NCBI GenBank assembly: GCA_902779845.1
Contig: CACZCZ010000010.1
Span: 1-64,000 of the forward strand
Length of the DNA: 64,000 nucleotides
Direction: 5' to 3'
Source: an uncultured Bacteroidales bacterium
GTDB taxonomy: Bacteria > Bacteroidota > Bacteroidia > Bacteroidales > Bacteroidaceae
Part shown: in pieces, positions 27,782-37,700 of the stretch
How positions within the stretch are numbered: the stretch's first letter is position 1
How the letters are laid out: each line of letters begins with the position of its first letter
The notes under the pieces: model-generated
Database searches by the model: none
What the model was told of the DNA's origin: nothing
What the model saw: the letters and a program-made list of their open reading frames with translations, nothing else
Position numbers and translations under genes: made by a program

Positions 27782-27926
27782 TTATCAAGGGGTGCCCGTT
27801 TTTTTGGCGGGCTGAGATCAAACCCTCTCACCTGATGCGGATAATACCGACGTAGGGATGATAAGTGGTATCTTCAGAGCAGGAATCACCTGCACCCCTT
27901 TATTGTTAAACTTAATAATAAAGGAC
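27782..27926 (+). promoter_or_regulatory. TPP riboswitch (THI element) with ribosome-site expression platform
   Basis: The aptamer is recognisable: GGGGTGCCC (27789 on), CTGAGAT, ACCCTCTCACCTGATGCGG, ATAATACCGACGTAGGGA; P1 is TTATCA (27782-27787) with TGATAA (27859-27864). Downstream, CCTTTATT (27897-27904) is the exact complement of AATAAAGG (27917-27924), which covers the AAAGGA Shine-Dalgarno-like site 3 bp before the ATG. GCACCCCTT (27892-27900) is also complementary to AAGGGGTGC (27787-27795) of the aptamer. The two pairings exclude each other, so TPP binding should free the sequester strand and shut translation of the receptor. Confidence 0.9.
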
Positions 27927-27927
27927 T

Positions 27928-30405
27928 ATGAATTTACAATTTGACAATTTACAATTGGACGAAGTATTGGGGCGAGAGGCGAGAGCCGAGAGGCGAGAGT
28001 CAAGGGTCAAGGGTCAGGAGTCAGGATTCAGGATTCAAGATTCAGGATTCAAGATGGGGCTTATGGGACTTATGGGGCTTATGGGGCTCTTAGGGAGTAC
28101 GGTGAGGGCACAGGAGTTGTCAGCGGCGGACTCGTTGTGGTTAGCGAAGGCTGATTCGATGAGGTTGGAGGAGATGCAGGAGATTGTGGTGAAGGGTGTG
28201 CGGGCCACGAAGAAGACGCCGGTGGCATACACCAACATGACGAAGGAGCAGCTGAAGGCTGTGAACTACGGTCAGGACGTGCCTTACCTGCTGTCGCTGA
28301 CGCCTAGTATCACCATGACCTCGGATGCGGGCAACGGCATCGGTTATACCTCGCTGCGTGTGAGAGGTACCGACCCATCGCGCGTGAATATCACGGCGAA
28401 CGGTATTCCCCTGAACGACGCCGAAAGTGCCACCGTGTTCTGGGTGAACATGGGCGACTTCGCTTCGAGTGTGCAGTCGATGCAGATCCAGCGCGGCGTA
28501 GGTACCAGCACGAACGGTGCGGGAGCCTTTGGTGCCACGCTGAATATGCAGACAGAGAGTATCGGGATGAAGCCCTATGTGGGCATCGACGTAAGCGGCG
28601 GTTCCTACGCCAGCCACAAGGAGACGCTGCGCTTCAGCACCGGTATGATCGGGGAGCACTGGGGCATCCAAGGCCGTCTGTCAGACATCGGCTCGAAGGG
28701 TTACCTGGACCGCGCCTCCACCAAACTGCACTCCTACTTCCTGCAGGGCGGATGGTTTGGCGACAACACGGTGGTGAAGCTCATCACCTGGAACGGCATC
28801 GAAGAGACGTACCATGCATGGAACTACACCTCGAAGTATGAACAGAGCCTGTATGGACGCACGTATAACTCCTGCGGCGTGATGGGCTATGATGCCGACG
28901 GGAAGCCCAACAGCTACTACAACGACCAGACAGACAACTACCACCAGCGCAACTACCAGCTCATCTGGAACCAACAGTATACGGGGAAGCTCAGCTCCAA
29001 CGTGGGTCTGCACTACACCAAGGGGCAGGGTTACTACCAGCAGTTCCAGAGTGCTGCGACGCAGATGATGTACGGGATGTCATGGGCGAGCTATGGTTTG
29101 AGTACTGACGAGAGCGTGGTGGAAGACCTCGTGGACCAGCAGAAGATGGACAACGACTTCTACGGTGTCGTGGCGTCGGTGGACTATAACAACAAGGAGA
29201 ACCTGGAAGTCATCGTGGGTGGCGGCTGGAACCGCTATGTCGGCGACCAGTTCGGACATATCGTATGGGTGAAGCCCGGCGTTGCCACCACCGTTGCCGA
29301 CCCGGCAGCGCTGACACCCGACTTCGAATACTACCGCAACCACGCCGTCAAGAACGACGTCAACATCTACGGTAAGGCCACGTACGAGTTCGTCAGGGGG
29401 TTGAATGCATTCCTGGATTTGCAGTACCGACATATCGACTACAAGCTGCAGGACCCCACGGTGGCCTATGGCGTGAATGCCGACAAGATATACGTCATCA
29501 ATCATCACTACAATTTCTTCAATCCCAAAGTGGGTCTGAACTACGATGTCAACGACCACCACAAGGTGTATGCCTCCTTTGGCGTCGGACATAAGGAACC
29601 CGTGCGTAACAACTTCATGCAGCAGATTGCCAACCCCGACCGTACCGACACGAAGGCAAGGCCGGAGCAGCTGCAGGACCTGGAGGTGGGTTACAAATTC
29701 CAAAGCACGAAGTTCACAGGTGGCATCAACATCTACTGGATGAACTACAAGGACCAGCTGGTGCTGACGGGCGAGCTGAACGCGATCGGCGAGGCCTTGA
29801 CGAAGAATCTGGACAAGAGCTACCGTCTGGGTGTCGAGGTGGAAGCGGCATGGATGCCTGTGGATTGGTTCCGATGGGATGCCAACGCCACATGGTCCCG
29901 CAACCGCGTGAAGGATATGGTGGTGACGCTGACGGACGGCAGCAATGTCAACCTCGGCGACCAGCCGCTGGCGTTCTCGCCCGACCTGATCTTCAACAAT
30001 ATCTTCACCTTCAAATACAAAGGTCTGAAGGCTTCCGTGCAGAGCCAGTATGTCGGTGATCAGTACCTGACGAACACGGGCTTCAAAGAGATGGCATGTA
30101 TGGATGAGAACGGCAACACCACGTACGAGACGTTGCTGCTGAAGAAGCACTTCCATACCAACGTGGACCTGAGCTACAGCTTCTCGCTGAAGAAGTTCCG
30201 CATCCAGGACATCACGGCAGGCGTGACTTTCTACAATATCTTCTCGGCGAAGTACGACAACAACGGCTGGGCAGCGCCACAGCTGGTCAACGACAACGGT
30301 AGCATCAAGGCTGTAAACGAGTGGGGGGTGAGAGACAGTGGGGCTGCAGGATTTGCACCTTCGGCACCGTTCAATGTGATGGGGCACTTATCGGTGAGCT
30401 TTTAA
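27928..30405 (+). CDS. TonB-dependent outer-membrane receptor for thiamine
   Basis: 825 residues. After a signal peptide ending around VRAQE (residue 61), a TonB box-like region (EEMQEIVVKG) and plug domain follow (SLRVRGTDPSRVNITANGIP, GAFGATLNMQ), then a beta-barrel ending in Phe. In Bacteroidetes a receptor under a TPP riboswitch and followed by pnuT and a thiamine pyrophosphokinase is the known thiamine import cluster. The first 42 residues are odd: NLQFDNLQL, RRESRVKGQESGFRIQDSG are encoded by heptamer repeats, and the hydrophobic core of the signal peptide is four MGL units from a 9-bp repeat (28054-28090). The ATG at 27928 is supported by the riboswitch-controlled site AAAGGA. Confidence 0.9.
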   Translation: MNLQFDNLQLDEVLGREARAERRESRVKGQESGFRIQDSGFKMGLMGLMGLMGLLGSTVRAQELSAADSLWLAKADSMRLEEMQEIVVKGVRATKKTPVAYTNMTKEQLKAVNYGQDVPYLLSLTPSITMTSDAGNGIGYTSLRVRGTDPSRVNITANGIPLNDAESATVFWVNMGDFASSVQSMQIQRGVGTSTNGAGAFGATLNMQTESIGMKPYVGIDVSGGSYASHKETLRFSTGMIGEHWGIQGRLSDIGSKGYLDRASTKLHSYFLQGGWFGDNTVVKLITWNGIEETYHAWNYTSKYEQSLYGRTYNSCGVMGYDADGKPNSYYNDQTDNYHQRNYQLIWNQQYTGKLSSNVGLHYTKGQGYYQQFQSAATQMMYGMSWASYGLSTDESVVEDLVDQQKMDNDFYGVVASVDYNNKENLEVIVGGGWNRYVGDQFGHIVWVKPGVATTVADPAALTPDFEYYRNHAVKNDVNIYGKATYEFVRGLNAFLDLQYRHIDYKLQDPTVAYGVNADKIYVINHHYNFFNPKVGLNYDVNDHHKVYASFGVGHKEPVRNNFMQQIANPDRTDTKARPEQLQDLEVGYKFQSTKFTGGINIYWMNYKDQLVLTGELNAIGEALTKNLDKSYRLGVEVEAAWMPVDWFRWDANATWSRNRVKDMVVTLTDGSNVNLGDQPLAFSPDLIFNNIFTFKYKGLKASVQSQYVGDQYLTNTGFKEMACMDENGNTTYETLLLKKHFHTNVDLSYSFSLKKFRIQDITAGVTFYNIFSAKYDNNGWAAPQLVNDNGSIKAVNEWGVRDSGAAGFAPSAPFNVMGHLSVSF
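27929..28090. repeat. Repeats forming the N-terminus of the thiamine receptor
   Basis: AATTTAC/AATTTGA heptamers at 27931-27958, GAGAGTCAAGGGTCAAGG and GGATTCAAGATTCAGG at 27990-28053, then four 9-bp ATGGGGCTT units. Confidence 0.85.
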
Positions 30406-30516
30406 TGAAATAAAATACAAAATATAAAATATAAAATATGAAGTGGGATTCAGAGGATTAGAGGATAAAATAAGAAATAAAAAAGATAAAAATAAAATGA
30501 TAAGAAGATAAGAAGA

Positions 30517-31101
30517 ATGGAGTTTGTGGAGACATATTGGTTGGATATTGTGACAACGGTGTTGGGGCTGGTGTATATCGTGCTTGAGTACAGAGCCAGC
30601 ATCTGGCTTTGGTCCGTCGGTATCATCATGCCCATCCTCGACATCTTCCTGTACTGGCAGCATGGGTTGTATGGCGATGCGGGGATGGCGTGCTACTATG
30701 CGCTGGCTGCCATCTACGGTCTGGTCATCTGGAAGTTTAAGAGAACACGCACGGAGAAGCGGCCACTGCCCATCATCCACATGCCGCGTCGTTTCTACCT
30801 GCCCGCCACCCTGTTCTTCTTCGTGGCATGGGGAGTCGTCTATTATGTCCTCATCACCTATACCAATTCCACCGTACCCCTGCTGGACGCCTTCACCAAC
30901 GCCCTATCCTTCGTGGGTATGTGGGCACTGGCCCGTAAGTTCATTGAGCAGTGGTGGTTCTGGATTGTGGTGGACGCCGTCTGCTGCGGCCTGTACATCC
31001 AGAAGGACATCCCCTTCAAGGCCGGTCTCTACGGATTATACATCATCATTGCCATCGCCGGATATTACAAATGGAAAAAAGTTATGAAGCGGCCATCGTA
31101 G
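30517..31101 (+). CDS. pnuT: PnuC-family thiamine transporter (PnuT)
   Basis: 194 residues, seven to eight membrane helices. FVETYWLDIVTTVLGLVYI and YRASIWLWSVGIIMPILD contain the aromatic pattern of PnuC carriers; WWFWIVVDAVCCGLYI is the conserved later helix. Facilitates vitamin uptake driven by phosphorylation inside the cell. The riboswitch upstream and a thiamine pyrophosphokinase overlapping its 3' end by 31 bp identify thiamine as the cargo rather than nicotinamide riboside. Confidence 0.88.
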   Translation: MEFVETYWLDIVTTVLGLVYIVLEYRASIWLWSVGIIMPILDIFLYWQHGLYGDAGMACYYALAAIYGLVIWKFKRTRTEKRPLPIIHMPRRFYLPATLFFFVAWGVVYYVLITYTNSTVPLLDAFTNALSFVGMWALARKFIEQWWFWIVVDAVCCGLYIQKDIPFKAGLYGLYIIIAIAGYYKWKKVMKRPS

Positions 31102-31679
31102 CCAACGGAGTGTTCCCCTCCCACCCCACCCCACTCGCCATACTCGCACGGGTGCCTCATGTCATCGCCTGTGACGGGGCAATCCGTCATGTACCCCATG
31201 CCGACGCTGTGGTAGGCGACGGCGACAGCGTGCCTGTCGCCTACCACGACCGTCTCATCCGCATTGAAGAACAAGAAGACAACGACCTGACCAAGGCCAC
31301 GCGCTACTGTCTGTCGCAGGGCTGGAAGCATATCGCCTACTTCGGAGCCACGGGAATGCGCGAGGACCACACCCTGGGGAACATCTCGCTGCTGATGCGC
31401 TACTACCGCGACTTCGGCATCGAGGGCGTCATGTTCACCGATTACGGTTTCTTCACGCCCATGAAGGGCGACCACACCTTCCGCAGCTTTGCAGGACAGC
31501 AGGTCAGCATCTTCAATTTCGGCTGTAGCACCATCCTATCGGAGGGGCTACGATGGGATTCATACGCCTACGAGCAATGGTGGCAGGGCACCCTGAACGA
31601 AGCCCTTTCGGCGTGTTTCACCCTGCAGGCCGACGGTTGTTATATGGTGTATCAGACCTGGGATGGGTCAAAGAAATAA
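31071..31679 (+). CDS. Thiamine pyrophosphokinase
   Basis: 202 residues from the ATG at 31071, chosen because MEKSYEAAIVANG is the usual family start; a longer frame from 30951 would read through pnuT in another phase. VIACDGAIRHV and VVGDGDSVP are the nucleotide and magnesium site, DNDLTKATRYC the ATP-site motif, FGATGMREDHTLGN the thiamine/ATP loop. Phosphorylates thiamine to TPP, trapping what PnuT imports and producing the riboswitch ligand. Last gene of the operon. Confidence 0.88.
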   Translation: MEKSYEAAIVANGVFPSHPTPLAILARVPHVIACDGAIRHVPHADAVVGDGDSVPVAYHDRLIRIEEQEDNDLTKATRYCLSQGWKHIAYFGATGMREDHTLGNISLLMRYYRDFGIEGVMFTDYGFFTPMKGDHTFRSFAGQQVSIFNFGCSTILSEGLRWDSYAYEQWWQGTLNEALSACFTLQADGCYMVYQTWDGSKK

Positions 31680-31708
31680 GGCATTTTGCCGAAAAAAAAG
31701 CCAGAACC

Positions 31709-31739
31709 TTTGAAGGTTGGCATAAAATGCCTACCTTTG
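31709..31739 (+). promoter_or_regulatory. Promoter of the M6 protease gene
   Basis: -33 TTTG at 31709-31712 and -7 TACCTTTG at 31732-31739, spacing 19 bp, the Bacteroidetes consensus. Confidence 0.75.
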
Positions 31740-31775
31740 CGGCCTCTATAGCAAAAACCGATGCATGTTCCCTAT

Positions 31776-33428
31776 ATGAAGAGGCTGATTCTGGTCCTGT
31801 CGCTCCTGGCGACGGTCCCCACACTGATGGCCATTCCCGCGAAACGCGGGCGGTGGTCCACCATCACGTTGAGCGACGGCAGGGAGGTGCGTGTGGAACA
31901 TGTGGGTGATGAATACGCCCATTGGTTAAGGGCTGCCGACGGTACGTGCTATGTGCAGTCCGGTGCAAGCTATGTCCAAGCAGATCCCACGGCGATGCTG
32001 GCGAAGCAGCAACGCCGCCTGCACAACAAGCTCCAAGTCATCTACGCATCCACCTCAGACGGTCTGGGCCAGAAAGGGAGGATGAGCCTGGGTGCCATCC
32101 CCAGCATCGGCGAATACACCATCCCCCTTGTCATGGTGCAGTTCCCGGATCTCAAGTTCAAGAGCAGCACCACCGTAGAGAAGATGTGGCGTTACTACAA
32201 CGAGGAAGGCTACCATGACGAGGAAGGTGCGGTAGGATCCGTGCGCGACTATTTCAAGGCACAGAGCGGTGGTCAGTTCATCCCCACCTTCGACGTGGTG
32301 GGTATCGTCACCCTCCCCCACTCCTATCAATACTATGGTGCCAACAACAGAGAAGGCAACGACAAGAACCTCGACCAGCTGCCAGGGGATGTCATCGCCG
32401 CAGCAGCCAGTCAGTTAGGTGTGGACTTCACGCCGTATGTGGTACCGGCAGCCGATGAGAACCACGCCGAGGGCGTTCCGTTGCTGGCGATGTTTTACGC
32501 CGGCAAGGGTGAGGCCACGGAGGACTATTCTTCAGATTACCTATGGCCTTGTGAATGGGAAGCCGAAGAAGACCGTATCGGCAAAGGCACCTACAACGGT
32601 GTACATTTCAACAGTTTCCTTATCGGCAACGAGCTCCTCGGCGACAAGCTGATGGGTATGTCTGTGTTCTGTCATGAGTTCAGTCATGCCCTGGGACTGC
32701 CCGATTTCTACTGCACCGACTACTACTATGGCTTCGATGACCCCTTCGGTCTGTGGTCCCTCATGGATTCCGGTGTCTATGTGGACGATGAATGCCGTAT
32801 GCCCACAGCCTACACCGCCTACGAAAAGAGTTTCCTGGGTTGGCTGGAACTGAAGGAGTTGGGCAAGACGGGCGTCGTCACCCTTCAATCTCCCGATGGA
32901 ATCGCAGAAAATTCAGCCTACATCGTACGTAATAGCACCTATGAGACCTTCATCTTCGAGAACCACCAGCCCGGAACGTGGAGCCCCCTCAGTTTTGGTT
33001 CAGGGGTGCTGGTGACCCGCATTGCCTACGACAAAAAGGCATGGGAAGACAACACCATTAACAGGTTCCAGACGATGAAGCGTGCGTGTGTGATGACCGC
33101 CGATGGTGAGCGGATGTACTATTCGGCATCCCCATCGAACCTCTATGGCAACGACGTGAATGCCATCAACCAGCTGTGGACCGTGAATAAAACCCTTAAG
33201 AACATCGGTATCAAGCGAATCACGAAGAACGATGACGGCACCATCACCCTCGTGATGACCGAAGAGCACGCCCCCGGTACTGAGACAGGCATTGAGGAGG
33301 TAAGCGCAGAGCCGAGCAGTGCCGATGGTATCTACACGCTGTCAGGTGTGCGAGTGGCAGCGATACAGCACGGTGGGATGTATGTGGTGGTGAAGGGCGG
33401 CAAGAGCCATAAGATCCTATTTAAATAA
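31776..33428 (+). CDS. M6 family secreted metalloprotease
   Basis: About 550 residues from the second ATG (31776), which gives the signal peptide MKRLILVLSLLATVPTLMA; an in-frame ATG at 31761 adds five residues. The zinc site is HEFSHALGLPDF around residue 300, the HExxHxxGxxD of M6 (immune inhibitor A-like) peptidases, preceded by VMVQFPDLKFK and VRDYFKAQSGGQF. The C-terminus GIYTLSGVRV...GMYVVVKGGK resembles the short C-terminal tags seen on Bacteroidales surface/secreted proteins. It should act outside the cell on peptides; substrate unknown. Single gene with its own promoter. Confidence 0.85.
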   Translation: MKRLILVLSLLATVPTLMAIPAKRGRWSTITLSDGREVRVEHVGDEYAHWLRAADGTCYVQSGASYVQADPTAMLAKQQRRLHNKLQVIYASTSDGLGQKGRMSLGAIPSIGEYTIPLVMVQFPDLKFKSSTTVEKMWRYYNEEGYHDEEGAVGSVRDYFKAQSGGQFIPTFDVVGIVTLPHSYQYYGANNREGNDKNLDQLPGDVIAAAASQLGVDFTPYVVPAADENHAEGVPLLAMFYAGKGEATEDYSSDYLWPCEWEAEEDRIGKGTYNGVHFNSFLIGNELLGDKLMGMSVFCHEFSHALGLPDFYCTDYYYGFDDPFGLWSLMDSGVYVDDECRMPTAYTAYEKSFLGWLELKELGKTGVVTLQSPDGIAENSAYIVRNSTYETFIFENHQPGTWSPLSFGSGVLVTRIAYDKKAWEDNTINRFQTMKRACVMTADGERMYYSASPSNLYGNDVNAINQLWTVNKTLKNIGIKRITKNDDGTITLVMTEEHAPGTETGIEEVSAEPSSADGIYTLSGVRVAAIQHGGMYVVVKGGKSHKILFK

Positions 33429-33464
33429 GTCTTTTGAGCAAATTTAAAAAATATCAGCAAAAAA

Positions 33465-33497
33465 TTGGTGATTATTCCATAATAAGCTGTATATTTG
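33465..33497 (+). promoter_or_regulatory. Promoter of the RND efflux operon
   Basis: TTG at 33465-33467 and -7 TATATTTG at 33490-33497. Transcription would start near 33504, so the adaptor must start downstream of the earliest in-frame codon (33434). Confidence 0.55.
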
Positions 33498-33592
33498 CAA
33501 ACGATTTCCGTGAAGAATCGCAATTCCTGCCTTTTGTTTGGATGGCCTCCTCAAGAAAGAAAATCATCAAACTATATAATCATCCTAAGAAC

Positions 33593-34711
33593 ATGAGAAT
33601 GAAATCATTGAAATTCCTGATGCTCGGCACCTTAGTCGGGCTGGCATCCTGCGGCGTTGACATGCCCCAAGAGAAGCAGTCATCATTCGAGACGATGACA
33701 ATAAAGAAATCAGACATTGAGCTACCTTATAAGTTCAGTGCCAGGATGAAAGGCCAGAACGATGTTACGGTAACGCCCCAGGTCAGTGGTCAGTTGACCA
33801 GGATTTGCGTGACTGAGGGTCAGCAGGTGAAGCAGGGTCAGACGCTCTTTGTCATTGACTCGCGCAATGCCCAGTTAGAATTAGAGGCCGCTGAAGCCAA
33901 CCTTCAAGCTGCGCAGGCTCAGGAGAACAGTGCTAAGCTGGAGTACGAGTCCAACAAGAACCTGTTTGAGAAGAAAATCGTGAGCAGCTATATGCTGAAC
34001 AACTCCGAGAACTCCTACAAGCAGGCCCAGGCCGCCGTGGCTCAGGCGCGTGCTGCTGTGAACCGTGCGAAGGTGAACCTCGGTTTCTGCACCATCACAG
34101 CTTCCGTGTCGGGCATCATCGGTGAGATTCCCGTGCGTGTCGGTGATCAGGTGTCACCGCTGACGCAGTTGACCATGCTGAGCGGCAACACATCGATGTA
34201 CGCTGAGATCTCTGTGACGGAAGCCATCATCGAGTCGATGGTAAAAGAAGGCGTCAAGGCCTCGGATGTTGAGAAGCATATCGCCAACATGCCCGAAGCA
34301 ACGTTCATCATGAAGAGTGGTACAGAGTATCCCCATAAGGGTCGTGTAGCCAGCCTGACGGGTATCGTGAATTCCGCCACCGGTTCGCTGACCGCCAAGG
34401 TATCATTCCCCAACCCCGACGGTCACCTCTACTCCGGTATCCAGGGTACAGTGGTGATGAACTTCGAAGAAAAGGGTGTGATTGTCATTCCCCAGAATGC
34501 CGTGGTACGTCTTCAGGACAAGTCCCTGGTTTATAAAGTGAAAGCCGACAGCACCGCCACCGCTATGGACGTGACAACAGAAGATGCCGGCAACGGCGTG
34601 GACTTCATCGTCACCAGTGGTTTGAAGGTGGGAGACCGCATTGTGACCACCGGTGCCAATAATGCAACGGAGGGGCAGCAGGTGCTGTTCCCAGAAGAAG
34701 TAAAAAAGTGA
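33593..34711 (+). CDS. RND efflux periplasmic adaptor (AcrA/MFP family)
   Basis: About 372 residues from the ATG at 33593, which gives a lipoprotein signal MRMKSLKFLMLGTLVGLASC; the frame is open from 33434 but the promoter lies inside that stretch. Lipoyl/barrel-sandwich halves (VTPQVSGQLTRICVTEGQQV and ASVSGIIGEIPVRVGDQV) flank an Ala/Gln-rich alpha-hairpin coiled coil. Links the inner-membrane pump to the outer-membrane channel. First gene of a three-gene tripartite pump operon. Confidence 0.9.
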   Translation: MRMKSLKFLMLGTLVGLASCGVDMPQEKQSSFETMTIKKSDIELPYKFSARMKGQNDVTVTPQVSGQLTRICVTEGQQVKQGQTLFVIDSRNAQLELEAAEANLQAAQAQENSAKLEYESNKNLFEKKIVSSYMLNNSENSYKQAQAAVAQARAAVNRAKVNLGFCTITASVSGIIGEIPVRVGDQVSPLTQLTMLSGNTSMYAEISVTEAIIESMVKEGVKASDVEKHIANMPEATFIMKSGTEYPHKGRVASLTGIVNSATGSLTAKVSFPNPDGHLYSGIQGTVVMNFEEKGVIVIPQNAVVRLQDKSLVYKVKADSTATAMDVTTEDAGNGVDFIVTSGLKVGDRIVTTGANNATEGQQVLFPEEVKK

Positions 34712-34751
34712 AAAGTAATTTCGTTATAACGTAATATCGATATTTCGAAAT

Positions 34752-37700
34752 ATGAAGAACAATATTTTCATCAACAAATATGTGATGGCATGTGCCATCT
34801 CCATTGTGATTGCGCTAGTGGGCTACATCTCCATGAGCACGCTGCCTGTGGAGCAATACCCCGATATCGCGCCGCCCACGGTGAACGTCACCACGAGCTA
34901 TACGGGTGCCGACGAGAACACGGTGATGAAGTCGGTCATCCAGCCCCTCGAAGAGGCCATCAACGGTGTGACGGACATGACCTACATGACCTCCAAGGCT
35001 TCGTCGAACGGCGATGTGGAGATTAATGTCTATTTCAAGCAGGGCGTTGACCCCGACATGGCTGCCGTGAACGTGCAGAACCGCGTGACCCGTTCCCAGG
35101 CGCTGCTGCCGGCCGACGTGAACAAGGTCGGCGTGAAAGTGGAGAAACGCCAGAACAACATCCTGCAGATCTTCGCCGTGAAGAGTGCCGATGGCAAGTA
35201 CGACGAGGACTTCGTGTCGAACTACGTGGACATCAACGTCAAGCCGCGTCTGATGCGTATCACCGGCGTGGGTAACGTTCAAAGCATGGGTAACACCTAC
35301 GCCCTGCGCATCTGGTTGAAACCCGACGTGATGGCACAGTACGGTCTGACGCCCAACGACATCTTCGCCGCCATCGGCGGACAGAGCTTCGTGGCCGCCG
35401 TCGGTTCGCTGGGCGAGATGTCGGACAACGCCTACCAGTATTCCATGCAATACAAGGGCACACTGAAGAGTGTTGAAGAGTTCAACGACATCGTGCTGCG
35501 TACCAGCGGCGGTGGTCTGTTGCACCTGAACGACGTGGCCGAAGTGCAGATAGGTGCCATGAGCTACAACTTCACCTCGAACATCCAGGACCGCCCAGGT
35601 GCTATGTTCATGGTCTTCGCGGCTCCGGGCGCCAATGCCACCGAGGTAAACGCCCGCATCAAGAAGGCATTTGAAGAGACGAAGCGTACGATGCCGGCCG
35701 GTCTGGAGGTGGTGACCTTGATGACCAGTGACGACTTCCTCTTCGCGGCCATCCACAACGTGGTGGAGACGCTCGTCATCGCCATCATCCTCGTGATCCT
35801 AGTGGTTTTCTTCTTCCTGCAGAACTTCAAGGCGACGATTATCCCTTCCATCTCCATTATCGTCTCCCTGCTGGGTACCTTCGCCATTGTCAAGATGGCA
35901 GGCTTCTCGCTGAACATCCTGACGCTGTTCGCACTGGTGCTCGCTATCGGTACGGTGGTGGATGATGCCATCGTGGTGGTGGAGGCTGTGATGGCGAAGA
36001 TGGAGGGTGGCATCAGCGATGCACGCGAAGCCACCCGTCAGGCCATGAGCGAGGTGTCGGTGGCCGTCGTCTCGTGTACCTTGGTATTCATGGCGGTGTT
36101 CGTCCCCGTGATGTTCATGCCCGGCACGTCGGGTACGTTCTTCACGCAGTTCGGTGTGACCATCGCCTCGTCGGTGGGTCTCTCGTGCGTGTCGGCGCTG
36201 ACGCTGTGCCCTGCACTCTGCGCCATCATGATGAAAGTATCGGAAAACGGCAGCCAGAAGAAGAGCCTGACCTACTACACGAAGAAGGCCTACGAGGTGA
36301 GCTATAACGCCGTTTATAACAAATACAGCAAGGCTGTCCACAAGTTCATCAAGCGCCCCGTCATTGCATGGGGACTGCTGGTCGTGGCCGCTATCCTGCT
36401 GGTGTTCTTCATGAGGAGCCTGCCTTCAGGCCTCGTGCCGCAGGAGGACCAGGGCGTGTTGCTGGTGGAGTTGCAATGCCCTGAAGGCTCCACGCTGCAG
36501 CAGACGCGTGAGATGGCCAGACTGGTGGAGGCGAAGGCAAAGAATATTCCGGAACTGGAGAGCTTCGCTGTATGCTGTGGCTACGGTATGTACTCCGGTG
36601 CAGGCTCCAACTACGCTACGATGATTCTGCGCATGAAGAACTGGGATGATCGTCCTGGCATGAACCACTACATCGAGCTCATCAGGTATCGTTTCTACTT
36701 TGACTGCCAAGACATCAAGAACGTGCGTGTACTGCCCTTCCAGATGCCGCAGATTCCAGGCTATGGTACGAGTAACGATATCACGCTGGTTGTCGAGGAT
36801 CCCAGCGATGGTAACCTCTCGGAGTTCGCCAAGCAGACGCAGCACTTCCTGACCAAATTGTCTGAGCGCCCTGAGATTTCCTCGGCCATGTCCACCTACT
36901 CCGAGCGTTTCCCGAAGTATCAGGTGGATGTCGATGCGTCCCAATGCGACCGTGCCGGTGTGTCGCCTGCCGACGTGCTCAATACGTTGGGCACCTTCTG
37001 CGGTGGCGCGTATGTCGGCAACTTCAACCAGTTCGGTAAGGTCTATCGCATCATGGCTGCCGCCTCACCCGAATACCGTCTGGACCCGTCGGCGCTGAAC
37101 AACATCTTCGTGCAGGTGAAGGACGGAAAAATGGCCCCCATCTCTGAGTTTGTCTCGCTGAAACAGATTGTTGGCCCATCGAACATTGAACACTTCAACC
37201 TGTTCCAGAGCATCACCTGCTATGTGAGCCCCGGCAACGGATACACCGAGGGTGATGTTCACAAAGTCATTGCCGAGGTGTTCAAGGAAGAAATGCCCAA
37301 CACGGCGACCTATGAATATAGTGGTATGTCGCGCGAGGTGGAGGAGGCAGCAGGCTCCAATGCCACGGCGCTCATCTACGTCATCTGTGCCATCCTGATC
37401 TATCTCATCCTGGCTTCACTCTACAACTCGTGGTTCACCCCGTGGGCCGTGCTGCTGAGTGTGCCCTTCGGACTGATGGGTGCCTTCGTGTTTGCCTACT
37501 TTGGCTACACGCAGGGTCTGCCCGGAATGGACAACAACATCTACTTGCAGACGGGTGTCATCATGCTGATAGGTCTATTGGCGAAGACCGCCATCCTGAT
37601 AACCGAGTTTGCCTCTGAGCGCCGAGCGCAGGGCATGGGCATCAGCGAGGCCGCCTTTGAGGCATGCAAGGAACGCCTGCGCCCCATTCTGATGACCGTT

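Noticed and set aside
29080..30387. 435-residue open frame antisense to the thiamine receptor
   Set aside because: Shadow of conserved barrel coding sequence; no family features.
30951..31070. Longer start for the thiamine pyrophosphokinase
   Set aside because: The extra residues are pnuT read in another phase; the ATG at 31071 gives the normal family start.
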